From contig JASXTE010000002.1 of NCBI GenBank assembly GCA_030280995.1, positions 20,093,683-20,157,682 of the forward strand: 64,000 bases of DNA, in the 5' to 3' direction. A program made the translations under genes and the position numbers. Numbering within the stretch: the stretch's first letter is position 1; each line of letters opens with the position of its first letter. The stretch is from Hemileia vastatrix. Lineage: Eukaryota > Basidiomycota > Pucciniomycetes > Pucciniales > Zaghouaniaceae. The notes under the pieces are model-generated. The model worked only from the letters and a program-made list of their open reading frames with translations, did not search any database and was not told the origin of the DNA. Below are positions 24,610 to 34,125 of the stretch, one piece after another.

Positions 24610-27579
24610 ACTCCCATCTATTTGGTCGAATCAGAGGAACCCAAATATTGGGTAAGTAAGAAAGTTTTATGGGTTTTCAACTTTCCGAATTTTCCCCCCT
24701 TCGAGTGGGAATTATCAGTCTTGGACGCCCCAAGGATGGACGATGCCATTCTTGGCCATGACTTTTTAACGTATTGGAATCCCGAAATTGATTGGACCCG
24801 GGGATTGATCACCCCACGCTCTAAGTATATTTCTGATTCTTTAATGCAGGTCAATAGGGAGTTAAACAACCCGCCTGACAACGTCCTGCTAGAGGACAAA
24901 TCTCTGCCAGATGACTTGCAAGCATCTGTACCTTCTTTAAATGAGCAATTGGCTAACCCTTCTAGCTCGATGACTTCACTCGAAGAGGATTTAAATTGCC
25001 TCGAAGTAATCGAATTATGCTCTCTCAATACAGGTATCACCTCGACAGATTCTCTCGAAGATGAAGAGGATGACCAAATCAACGTTGAAGCCATTAAATC
25101 AACTCTACCGGAAATCTACCACGATTTCCTCAATGTTTTCTCAATCCGCAAGGCCGATAAGTTACCACCTCATCGACCCTATGACCATCAAATAGAGTTA
25201 ATAGGCCCAGTACCTCCGGCAGGTCCTGTCTATTCTCTATCGAAGGACGAATCTCAAGTTCTTCGAGACTACATTGCAGAGAATGTAGCCAAAGGTTTCA
25301 TCAGAGCCAGTAAATCTCCAACCGGCTCCCCAGTCCTCTTTGTAAAAAAGAAGGACGGTAGTCTTAGGTTGTGTGTTGACTATAGACAGCTCAACACAGT
25401 CACAAAGAAAAATGCATATCCTGTTCCTCCTATGTCATTACTTCTTACCCTTTTCAATGGTGCTAATTTCTTTTCTAAAATTGATCTTAGAGGCGCTTAC
25501 AATCTTATTCGCATTGCGAAAGGTCATGAACCACTGACTGCAATGCGCACTAGATTTGGTAGTTTTGAATATTTAGTTATGCCTTTTGGATTATGTAACG
25601 CACCTTCAACTTTTCAAACTTTTGTTAATGATATCTTTCAAGATGTTGTTGAACAATTTGTAGTCGTCTATTTAGATGATATTTTAATATTCTCGAAAAC
25701 ACTGGATGAACATATTCATCATGTTCGACAGGTCCTAAATCGTCTTCGAGATCATGGTCTCTACGCCAAGCATAATGAATGCGAATTCCACCTCAAATCA
25801 ATTGATTTTTTGGGGTTTATGTTTTCCACTGACGGTTTAGTCATGGATGACAAAAAAGTCCAGAAAATCCTGGAATGGCCTGAGCCCAAAAACATTAAAT
25901 CACTCCAAGGATTTCTGGGTTTTGCAAACTTCTATAGAAGATTTATTAAAGATTACTCTAAAACTATTTCCAATCTTACTTCTCTTCTTAGAAAAGATAT
26001 TCCTTTTGTTTTTACTTATACAGCACGAAAGGAATTCGAAGCACTAAAAACGGCGTTCACCACAGCCCCAATTCTTCGGCATTTTGATCCTTCGGCCTCG
26101 ACAATAGTTGAGACAGATGCGAGCGATTATGCTATTGCAGGGGTCATCTCCCAATTAAATCCTGAAACAAATTTGTTTCATCCTGTTGCTTTTGAGTCAC
26201 GCAAACTCATAGCCGCGGAATTAAATTATGAAATTCATGACAAAGAGCTTTTAGCTATTATCCATTGTCTTAAAAAATGGCGTTCTTTTCTTCTCAGCCT
26301 AGATAGTCCTTTTCAAATTTTAACTGATCACAATGCTTTGAAATACTTCATGTCTTCTAAAGTGTTAACCAGGCGTCAAGCCAGGTGGGCTGAACTTTTG
26401 TCTGAATTTTCTTTCTCTATTTCCTATCGCCCAGGAAAAAACTGCATTGTCCCAGATATCTTGTCACGTCGGGACGACGTTTACCCACAGCGGGGGGACG
26501 CATTTGCTGACAAGAACCCAGCAAATGTGCAATCAATCTTCAACGAATCAATGTTAACAACTCATCAACTTAATTCGATGACAATTCAATCTTTTCGAAA
26601 TCCACTATCCAACATCCTCAAAGCTCAGTCGAAGGACGATTATTGTTTAGGGTTAAAAGACAAAATACTCTCAAAGCAAGGGGCCAAAAGATTTAGTATT
26701 GAATCAGGTCTATTAGTCTTCGAAGGTAGAGTAGTCATACCCGACAACAATGAGATAAAATTATGGATTTTCAATAGTCGACATGATTCTCCGTTAGCTG
26801 GTCATTTTGGGGTTGATAAAACCTACCAGTTAATAGCGAGGGATTTCTTCTGGCCAGGTATGACCAAGGAAATCAAGGCCTATATAAAAGCTTGTTACGA
26901 ATGTAATAGGAATAAGGCTTCCCGTCACCGGAAGCATGGGTTGCTTCAACCACTTCCTATTCCCTCTAAACCTTGGGAATCTTTATCGATGGATTTCATT
27001 TCTCAACTTCCTATTTCTAATGATTTTGATGCTATATTAGTAATAGTAGATAGATTTTCAAAAATGTCTATTTTTGTTAAAACCACTACTACTGCTACAG
27101 CAGAAGATTTGTCAAAATTGTTTCTAGAATATGTATTTTCTAAACACGGCTTACCAAATGAAATTATTTCAGATAGAGGCTCATTGTTTGTATCCACATT
27201 CTGGACCCAACTGTGTCGACAACTCAATATCACGAGGAATCTCTCCACGGCCTATCACCCTGAAACCGATGGTCAAACAGAAAGAGTTAACCAAATCCTC
27301 GAACAATATCTTCGAATGTATGTCAGTTACCAACAAGACGATTGGACCACATGGCTACCATTGGCCAAATTTGCTTATAATAACTCGACTCATTCTTCGA
27401 CACGACAATCTCCCTTCGAAACCATTTATGGACGACATCCTCGATTCAACTCAATTCATGTAGGAACTAATCATCCTGCAGAACATTATCTTCGAACTAT
27501 ATCACGACTCCAAGAAGAACTTAAAACAAATTTGGAATCAGCGATTCGAAGATACAAGGAACAGGCCAACAAACATTGA
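24610..27579 (+). CDS. Pol, reverse transcriptase / RNase H / integrase segment
   Basis: This open frame continues pol after the TGA at 24607; residues are numbered from 24622. After the protease C-terminal part (AILGHDFLTYWNPEIDW) and an acidic linker comes RT with KKDGSLRLCVDYRQLN, FSKIDLRGAYN and the catalytic YLDD at residues 350-353. The RNase H domain follows (ETDASDYAIAG, catalytic Asp 499; KELLAI; LTDHNALKY). Integrase has an HHCC zinc-binding region (about 720-765, HFGVDKTYQL to CYECNRN) and the triad D791, D851 and E887. The D-X59-D-X35-E spacing is typical of the family. The frame ends at TGA 27577-27579 after EQANKH and resumes directly after it. Confidence 0.96.
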   Translation, partial: TPIYLVESEEPKYWVSKKVLWVFNFPNFPPFEWELSVLDAPRMDDAILGHDFLTYWNPEIDWTRGLITPRSKYISDSLMQVNRELNNPPDNVLLEDKSLPDDLQASVPSLNEQLANPSSSMTSLEEDLNCLEVIELCSLNTGITSTDSLEDEEDDQINVEAIKSTLPEIYHDFLNVFSIRKADKLPPHRPYDHQIELIGPVPPAGPVYSLSKDESQVLRDYIAENVAKGFIRASKSPTGSPVLFVKKKDGSLRLCVDYRQLNTVTKKNAYPVPPMSLLLTLFNGANFFSKIDLRGAYNLIRIAKGHEPLTAMRTRFGSFEYLVMPFGLCNAPSTFQTFVNDIFQDVVEQFVVVYLDDILIFSKTLDEHIHHVRQVLNRLRDHGLYAKHNECEFHLKSIDFLGFMFSTDGLVMDDKKVQKILEWPEPKNIKSLQGFLGFANFYRRFIKDYSKTISNLTSLLRKDIPFVFTYTARKEFEALKTAFTTAPILRHFDPSASTIVETDASDYAIAGVISQLNPETNLFHPVAFESRKLIAAELNYEIHDKELLAIIHCLKKWRSFLLSLDSPFQILTDHNALKYFMSSKVLTRRQARWAELLSEFSFSISYRPGKNCIVPDILSRRDDVYPQRGDAFADKNPANVQSIFNESMLTTHQLNSMTIQSFRNPLSNILKAQSKDDYCLGLKDKILSKQGAKRFSIESGLLVFEGRVVIPDNNEIKLWIFNSRHDSPLAGHFGVDKTYQLIARDFFWPGMTKEIKAYIKACYECNRNKASRHRKHGLLQPLPIPSKPWESLSMDFISQLPISNDFDAILVIVDRFSKMSIFVKTTTTATAEDLSKLFLEYVFSKHGLPNEIISDRGSLFVSTFWTQLCRQLNITRNLSTAYHPETDGQTERVNQILEQYLRMYVSYQQDDWTTWLPLAKFAYNNSTHSSTRQSPFETIYGRHPRFNSIHVGTNHPAEHYLRTISRLQEELKTNLESAIRRYKEQANKH

Positions 27580-28038
27580 CAATCTGCTCCTTCCTTTAAA
27601 CCAGGCGACAAAGTATGGCTCGATGCACGAAACATCCGAACAACAAGACCATCAAAGAAACTGGCTGAAAAGCGCTTGGGACCATTCGAAATCGACTCTG
27701 AAGTCTCTAAAACTGCATTTCGACTCAAGTTACCTCCTAAATGGCAGGCGATTCACCCTGTTTTCCATGTATCTCTCCTGGAACTGGCTCGAGAAATATA
27801 CCTGGGCAAGAACCAACCCCCTCCGGAACCGGTCGAAGTAGAAGATCATCTAGAGTGGGAAGTAAGTCGTATCCTTGATTCAAGAATACGCAAGGGGAAA
27901 CTTCAATACCTCGTGGAATGGGAAGGCTTCCTCAATGACTCAGACAAAACATCCTGGGAACCAGCCATCAATGTTTCCAATGCTCCTGAACTCCTAAAAT
28001 CTTTTCATTCGAAATATCCTTTAAAACCAAAACCTTAA
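27580..28038 (+). CDS. Pol, integrase C-terminus with chromodomain
   Basis: This is the same frame as the RT segment, after the TGA at 27577. It starts with the integrase GPY/F module (FKPGDKVWLDARN, LGPFEID, FRLKLPPKWQAIHPVFHVSLL) and ends with a chromodomain: WEVSRILDSRIRKGKLQYLV, EWEGF, then SWEPAINVSNAPELLKSFH. The aromatic positions that hold methyl-lysine (F/W/Y-type) appear present. In chromoviruses this domain steers integration to heterochromatin. It would be translated only by readthrough of, or without, the TGA. Confidence 0.92.
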   Translation, partial: QSAPSFKPGDKVWLDARNIRTTRPSKKLAEKRLGPFEIDSEVSKTAFRLKLPPKWQAIHPVFHVSLLELAREIYLGKNQPPPEPVEVEDHLEWEVSRILDSRIRKGKLQYLVEWEGFLNDSDKTSWEPAINVSNAPELLKSFHSKYPLKPKP

Positions 28039-28636
28039 AATTTCTTTATTTAAAATTTTCTTTTCTTTTCTTTCTTTCTTTAAAATCTAAAACACCTCTT
28101 AAATTTATTAGCCTTGTTTTCTTTTTTCTCTCTTCTTTTTCTTTCTTCTCCTTCTATAAATTTCCTCCAAAACCAACCAAAAAAAAATCAAAATTAAAAT
28201 TAAATACAATAAAAAAAAAAATAAAATAAAATAAAAATTAAAATTAAATAAAATTAAATTAAATTAAATTAAATTAAATAAAATAAAATAAAATAAAATA
28301 GAATAAACATAAATAATAAAATAAAATAAAAAAACTCATAAATCTCTCTAAATATTTTCTTCTTTTCTTTTTTCAATTCTTTAAATACATTCTTTTCTTA
28401 AATTTAAAATTCTCTTCAAAATTTTCTCTTTAAAAAAAATTTTTATTCTCTCTTTTAAAGACTTTCTTTTTCTTCGAATCATCAAATCCTGTATGGCACG
28501 ACCATTTCCTCGAACTTAACTTCAACCCCTGAATCTCCCTATAATAATTCTTCGAAACAAATAAATCTTCTTTTCAAACTCTCTTAAATTCTACCCTTTG
28601 TTTTTTTTCTTTTCTTTCTCCTCTTTTTCAAACTAA

Positions 28637-28667
<31 letters not shown>

Positions 28668-28926
28668 CACTAAAACTTCCTTCAATTAAAACAACCTTTT
28701 TTTCTTTCTTTAAAAATTCTTCTTTCAAATTCTAAAATTTTTTATTTAAAACTTCTTTTTTCTTTTTTTTCTTTTTCTCTCTTTCTCAAATCTTGTAAAA
28801 TTAACAACATTCACCCACAATATAAAAAAAAAAAATAATAATAATACTAATAATAAAATAAAATAAAAATAAAATAAAACTAAAATACAATTTTTTCTTC
28901 TACTTCTTTCCATCTCCTTTTCATTT
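28039..28926. other. AT-rich 3' region of the chromovirus
   Basis: No coding sequence is present. It consists of TTTCTTTC runs and an (AAATA)/(AAATT) simple repeat at about 28200-28330 and again near 28855-28885. It separates pol from the 3' end of the antisense gene. Confidence 0.7.
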
Positions 28927-29878
28927 TCAAATTTTTTCTTTTAATTTTTCTCGAACCAATCTTTTCATTTTCTCCAAAACTACCCTTATCTCCTTCCTGC
29001 ATTTATCAAATACCTCCTCCTCTCCTACCGGAACCACCTCTCCAATCTCCAAGAGCTCCTCCGCCACGTCGAAGGAAGCAGCGTCAATAATAGCGTCGAC
29101 CTCCCCACATAGTTCTTCCGCGAACCTTACTCGTCGACCTTGACGAGGTTTCTTCGACCACACCTGGTCCAGGGTGTCTTCGGGCTCTTCAACCACTTCC
29201 GTGGCCGGAGGGTTTGCCTCAGTTGGTATAACCGGCGCAGGCTCTGCAATCGGCTCTTCCAGGTTATTCGATGTCTAAAACGCGACTCATCAGTAACTTC
29301 ATCCTTGAAATAAAACAATTAAAACTTACCTCAAAGATGGGATCAGGCTCCAGAAATAACCTGGGCACCACTCCGACTTCTACCTCTCTCTCTTCCTCAT
29401 CGTCCTCGATGACCACCCGACGTTTCTTGGGTGCCCGCCCTGGAACAGGGACTTCATCTTCATCCTCCTCCACCAATTCATCGACCTCTTCCTCGACACC
29501 TCGCTTCGAACTCGTGGCCTGGGTTACCCAGGTTGAGATCTCGTTGTTCATCTCCTTATCATTTTCCCCCACCGATTGTTCATCTTCGATCGAGACATCC
29601 CAAATGTCTTCGACCACCTCTTTAGTCTTTGGAACTACCCAAAATTTTGTTTTTGTGAATCGATTTTCGATTTCCACGTTCTTCGTCAACGCATCGCACG
29701 CCACTCGCCGCCAACGGCAAAACTCGCATTTCTGGCGAGGGCCTCAAGTCGCCGTACTTTCGACACAGAAATATTCCATGCTTTCACAAGCCGTGCAAGT
29801 CCGTGAAAACTGTCGTGTGATTATTCCCCCATCCGCTTTAGGGTGTGGAGGCGTGGGTGTGGGGGTAGGGCAGTTCAT
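28927..29878 (-). pseudogene. Antisense spliced gene in the chromovirus, Zn2Cys6-like N-terminus, one TGA
   Basis: Exon 1 runs 29878-29330 and exon 2 runs 29274-28927. The 55 bp intron has GAG|GTAAGT and TTTTAG|ACA borders, both in phase 0, so 298 codons are kept in frame. The N-terminus has C-X2-C-X6-C (CTACESMEYFC), a 12-codon linker and then C-X2-C-X6-C (CEFCRWRRVAC), the spacing of a fungal Zn(II)2Cys6 cluster. The middle is acidic with a basic PKKRR patch, and the C-terminus is a charged helix (KCRKEIRVVLEKMKRL). A TGA at 29746-29744 falls in the linker; the frame is otherwise open. Start is the ATG at 29878, about 110 bp before the 3' LTR. Function is unknown; a DNA-binding regulator is an inference. 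Confidence 0.6.
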
Positions 29879-29986
29879 TATAAAATAAATAATTGAGAGA
29901 TGCGGGAAAAAAGTATTAGACAAGTGAAATTAGTGTGGGAAGATGGTTCAAGCTCAACGGAGTTCGCGTTTTTATACCCGGGCATC

Positions 29987-30759
29987 TGTCACGCGCCACG
30001 TGACACTCGAGGCGAAATTAACTCAATAAATCAATAATATCGAGTCCTACATCTATACTCGAAGCGCAGAAAGCAATTCTCCATAGCAACTGCGATTTTT
30101 CCTTTGTGTACTTACTATTTAACTGCGCTAGCCTAAACTCTAAATCTAAATTAGTCAATCTCCCAATAGGGTACCTTAGTCCTTTTCAATAAGCGACGCA
30201 CAGCGCTAGGATCAACAAAATAGTACAGTAGTAGTTTTTCATTAAAGTTTTGTTAATTAATTAAAAAGGGGTATATTGAGCATGGACGGATATTTAGTGA
30301 AGAGGGTCTAAGTGTATGTTAGTAATGGTCAATGGAATGGGAATACTGCGATGGAAGGGAGGTCAATGCGAGGAGGAACAAAGGATATAAAAGGAGTTGG
30401 GTATTTGGTTCGATATTCCTTAGAATTAAATTATAATATCGTATTTACATTAATAGTGGAAAAACCTTAAAAGTTAAATCATTGTTATTGTATCTTTCTT
30501 TTACCTTCTCAATATTCATTTCTAAATCCTAAATCTTTGACTATTGAGTTTCCAACCCTTCGTGAGATTTTAAGAATTATTATTACCTTGGAACTAGTTT
30601 ATAATTCTTCTCGAACAAACCTCGAACCTATAGCTATTACTTCGAGTGACCTTCGAGTAATTTCCTCGAATCATTCCTCTGTGCTTCGAAGAAGTTTCTA
30701 AATCCCTCATCTCACTTTCAGGAACATCCTCGACCTTGTGCGTAGGTCGTCCGGTGACA
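29987..30759 (+). repeat. 3' LTR of the chromovirus
   Basis: This is a 773 bp near-identical copy of the 5' LTR. The 20 bases before it (TTTTTATACCCGGGCATC) are not purine-rich, so a standard polypurine tract next to the LTR is not evident. The nearest purine runs are GGGAAAAAAG (about 29904) and GTGTGGGAAGATGG (about 29934). Confidence 0.96.
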
Positions 30760-30764
30760 AAAGA

Positions 30765-31644
30765 ACCCTTCTTTTAATGGCTTATGTGAGATTTTAAGTT
30801 AAATAAATGGGCAGTTTTATAGAAATTGGATGGGGAATATTTGACCCAAGAAATAGATAACAATGGGGAGAACACTTGACCCTGATGAGATCACAATTGG
30901 GAGACCACTCGACTCAGACAAGACAAACCAGAGGGAGAATGCTCAACCTCAATCAGAATTAATGAAGAGGCAGGGAAAACACTCTACCTGACTTTGTAAA
31001 CTGCGAAGAAGACACTCTATTTGGCTTTTAATCCAGGGACAATACTCCACCTGGTAAAAGAATGCAAGGAATAATCTACTTGACTTAAGGAAGTTAATGA
31101 TGCAACAGTACAAAAGATCTCAGGCTGATGATAAATGGGAGAAAAAAAAGATAAATATATTTCATGTTAGTAAATAATTGAAAGGATGAAATAGAAAGGT
31201 AAGTAAAGGTCAAGTAAGGTCAAGCAAAGCGAGGTCAAAATAATAGGTCAAAGTCAAAAAAGGTCAAGTAAAGAAAGTACTAGAGAGGTCAAATAAATAG
31301 AAGTGTGAGTTAAAGGTCAAAAGGTATAAGAGTAGGGAAAGATGGATATGTTGCAGTCATGAGCACACGTACAAGTTACCTGTAAGGATGAAATAGACAG
31401 GTAAGTAAAGGTCAAGTAAGGTCGAGCAAAGAGAGTTCAAATAAGGTCAAGTAAAGAAAGTACTAGAGAGGTCAAATAAATAGAAGTGTGAGTTAAAGGT
31501 CAAAAGGTATAAGAGTAGGGGAAAGATGGATACCGAAACTACGGGAGAGGCACCCATCTTTTATAGTAAAGAGAAGCAGTCAAGTTGAATGAATAAAAGA
31601 GAATGTGCTCAAATTAGTCTGAGAGTTAATTAAGTCTAGTAATG
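30765..31644. repeat. Non-coding stretch with two degenerate tandem repeats
   Basis: From 30850 to 31085 a unit of about 30-38 bp with the theme GGGAGAACACTCGACCT recurs about seven times with heavy divergence. From 31191 to 31345 and again from 31385 to 31532 a ~150 bp block is duplicated (GGATGAAATAGA..GGTAAGTAAAGGTCAAG through AGAGTAGGG), built from AGGTCAA-type submotifs. No gene was seen. 31632-31644 is the left copy of the LINE target duplication. Confidence 0.65.
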
Positions 31645-33303
31645 ATGGATTCTGACCAGAACAACAATTGTATGCTTGTTGACGCTTCAAACGCGCCTCC
31701 ACCTTTGCCGCCCTCCCCTGTCCCTCCTGACCTTCCTCTGGCCCTAGAATCCCAGCCACCCACTCCGATCCCTCCTCCTGGCCCTGAAGTAAGGGTTACT
31801 GATCCTTCCCAACCAAATGTTCTTCCTTCCCCTAGGCCCCCTGGTTTCCCCAAAAGAAGGTGTTTTTCTTTGCCCTCTTCCCCATACAGGCCCCCTCGAG
31901 ATGACTCTCCCAGCACCTTAGAAGATGCAAGAGCAGCTCATGCAGAGCTTTTTTATGAGTCCTCTGCCCCCTCCACCCTAGCCCAAACTTTAGAAGCGTC
32001 TTGTCACAACCCCAATAACCCATTTTTGGATTTTGGTCTCACCTCAGCTCCCTGTGCCCCCCTTCCATCATCGGTCAACCCAGACTCTCCGGCAGCTAGA
32101 GTGGTTCATCTTGTTGGTATCTCACGTGCCACCAACACTGCAGCTCTGGCATCCTGCCTCAACAATTTGCTGGATACGGTCAAAGAGCCCCCATGTAAAG
32201 GAGCCAAGGTTATGGTTCATAAGGCCGTTTTGTCTGACATAAAAGCTCTGGCTGCAGCCATCTCTCACCAGGCAAACCAGGCCGACTTTCATCAGTCTCC
32301 TCCTAATGCTCCCCCCCCATATGTCTCCACCCTCACTAACAAGATAAATGAACTTCTTGAGTGTATCCCCCCTCCATCCTCCTCTCTTCAAAGAAATAAC
32401 CCCACCTCACACCCCACTTTTGCTCAAGCTGCTTCCTCTGGAACTCCTTCCCCTCCCCAGCGTGCCCAACCTCAACAGGGTCTACCCCACTTTACTATCA
32501 AACAATCTAACCCATCCTCCCCTGTCCTCACGGACATATCTAACTCTCAACTCCTCAACATGTTGAACAACAAGATTAACACCAAGAAAATTCTCAACAG
32601 TACCACCAATTCACTAGTCCGCATTTGTGGTGTTATTAGGCACAAATCAAATGATCTAGAAATCATTGTTGCAACTCCCAGTGACCTCAATGCTCTCACC
32701 TGCGCCTGGCAATCATGGATACCTCAAGGCCTCATCTACAAAGCCCCCACTTACTCCGTTGTTGTTCATGGAGTTCCTACTTACTATGACTTCAGCAATC
32801 AAACTGACATTGACACATTAATTGAGGATAACCCCAAAACCCTCAAGTCATTATATCGCGTTACCTGGTTGAGAAGACCAGAGGCAAGGGCAGGGAAAAA
32901 TCATTCCTCTGCCGTTCTATATCTTCTTGACAAATCTATGGCTGACACTTTATCTTCCCCTTCTCCCCCTTCCCCTCTATTCATTGAAGGACAGGTTCGT
33001 CGCACAGAGGCCATTAACCACAATCGCAGCACTTGTTTCCAGTGCTGGGGTAAAGGCCACCTTTCAAACCACTGTGCTCTTCCCCCCAGGTGTTCAAACT
33101 GTGCAGGCCATCATAGCTCTGAGTCTTGCAAAGTGCAAAAATTGTCTTCTCCAGTCTGCTTTAGATGTATTGATGCCTTGCCTCACAACCATCCAGTCAA
33201 AACTGCTCAAACTTCTTTGTCCTCCCTTCTCAATGACCCTAATCCTCCTCCTATTTTTCACCTCCCTCACCTGCCCGCCTGCCCCCTCAATAACTTTTTA
33301 TGA
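31645..33303 (+). CDS. LINE ORF1, nucleic-acid-binding protein
   Basis: This is a protein of about 552 residues (an upstream ATG at 31642 lies in the target duplication and is not part of the element). The first ~150 residues are proline-rich and disordered. A central domain of about residues 300-440 resembles the folded domain of LINE ORF1 proteins. The C-terminus has zinc knuckles: CFQCWGKGHLSNHC (CX2CX4HX4C), CSNCAGHHSSESC (CX2CX3HX4C) and a third Cys/His group starting CFRC. It is expected to coat the LINE RNA. Its stop codon overlaps an ATG in the ORF2 frame (TTATGA, ATG at 33300). The frame is intact. Confidence 0.9.
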   Translation: MDSDQNNNCMLVDASNAPPPLPPSPVPPDLPLALESQPPTPIPPPGPEVRVTDPSQPNVLPSPRPPGFPKRRCFSLPSSPYRPPRDDSPSTLEDARAAHAELFYESSAPSTLAQTLEASCHNPNNPFLDFGLTSAPCAPLPSSVNPDSPAARVVHLVGISRATNTAALASCLNNLLDTVKEPPCKGAKVMVHKAVLSDIKALAAAISHQANQADFHQSPPNAPPPYVSTLTNKINELLECIPPPSSSLQRNNPTSHPTFAQAASSGTPSPPQRAQPQQGLPHFTIKQSNPSSPVLTDISNSQLLNMLNNKINTKKILNSTTNSLVRICGVIRHKSNDLEIIVATPSDLNALTCAWQSWIPQGLIYKAPTYSVVVHGVPTYYDFSNQTDIDTLIEDNPKTLKSLYRVTWLRRPEARAGKNHSSAVLYLLDKSMADTLSSPSPPSPLFIEGQVRRTEAINHNRSTCFQCWGKGHLSNHCALPPRCSNCAGHHSSESCKVQKLSSPVCFRCIDALPHNHPVKTAQTSLSSLLNDPNPPPIFHLPHLPACPLNNFL

Positions 33304-34124
33304 TAGGCAACCACAATTAATTGCCTAAGTTTCCTTTTACAGTCTTTCAATTGAATTGTCACCGTTCCTTTTACGTTTTTCACTCTCTTTTCAATGATAA
33401 AGCAGCTCCCTCCTATGACATCTTAGCTGTTCAAGAACCATTCCTTGCCCCAGACCATTTTTTTCCAGCTCCTGCTAAGGACTGGCATCTTGTCACACCA
33501 CTTTTCACCCCCTCATCTCCTTCCTCCACCCCTATCAGATGCTGTTTTTATGTTAATAAAAAGCTTCCCCTTCATCTCTTTACCTCGCTCCCCTCCCCAT
33601 CTCTTGACCTCTCACTCCTTCTTATCAACCTCAGCCACTCACCTATGTTGCTAGTCAACATATACAATCCCCCTCAAACCTTTTCAACCATTCTGCACAT
33701 CTTTCCATCTTTATCTCCTTTTGTTAATATTCCCACTTTCATTTTTTCTGACTCTAATCTTCATCACGATTTGTGGGCCAGCACAGGTAAACACTCCTAC
33801 AATCACCCTGAAGCTACCCCCTTTCTGGATACCATCAATGATCTGAACATGATGCTTATCTCTCAACCAGGCATACCAACTTTTTGCAACACCAGGAATT
33901 TTTCCTCGGTAATTGACCTGGTGTTTGCAAACAGTCTGGCCCTGAATTTGGTGATTAGCTGTGTCACTGATTGTGATGGATCCACCTCTCACCTCTCTGA
34001 CCACTGATCATTAATCACTTGCTTCCTCCTCTCCCCTCTCTCCAGTGTTCTCAAACCCTTTTGTAATTGGAGGAAGTTTTATGAGTCTTCTCTCTTTTTA
34101 TCACTTGCTGCTATCTCTCCCCCC
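33300..34124 (+). pseudogene. LINE ORF2, endonuclease part, broken
   Basis: An APE-type endonuclease (EEP fold) that nicks the target for reverse transcription. The frame starts at the ATG overlapping the ORF1 stop (33300), but TAA at 33318 interrupts it after six codons. The open stretch 33321-34007 carries VFQLNCHRS, ILAVQEPFL (catalytic Glu), the central FSDSNLHHDLW segment (Asp/Asn) and SHLSDH at the end (the conserved Ser-Asp-His). TGA at 34005-34007 stops it directly after that His. Past it the frame continues into NWRKFYESSLFLSLAAIS until a C7 run at 34119-34125, where the frame must change to join the RT part. Confidence 0.85.
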
Positions 34125-34125
34125 C

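Larger units (their letters stand above)
22359..30759 (+). mobile_element. Complete chromodomain Ty3/Gypsy retrotransposon (chromovirus), 8.4 kb
   Basis: Two 773 bp LTRs (22359-23131 and 29987-30759) enclose gag, pol with a C-terminal chromodomain, a long AT-rich 3' region and an antisense gene. The target duplication AAAGA is present at 22354-22358 and 30760-30764. The LTRs begin TGTCACG and end GGTGACA, and I found one difference between them (22680 region, GGTTC against GGGTC), so insertion was recent. It still carries nonsense codons in pol and in the antisense gene. The coding sequence is rich in TTCGA/TCGA, unlike the surrounding DNA. Confidence 0.96.

Noticed and set aside
29271..29888. 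Plus-strand Ser/Thr/Pro-rich ORF of 205 codons in the chromovirus
   Set aside because: It mirrors the acidic antisense gene (GAG/GAA codons read backwards); only the minus frame keeps phase across the intron.
31626..31916. Gly-rich minus-strand ORF
   Set aside because: Shadow of the Pro-rich N-terminus of LINE ORF1.
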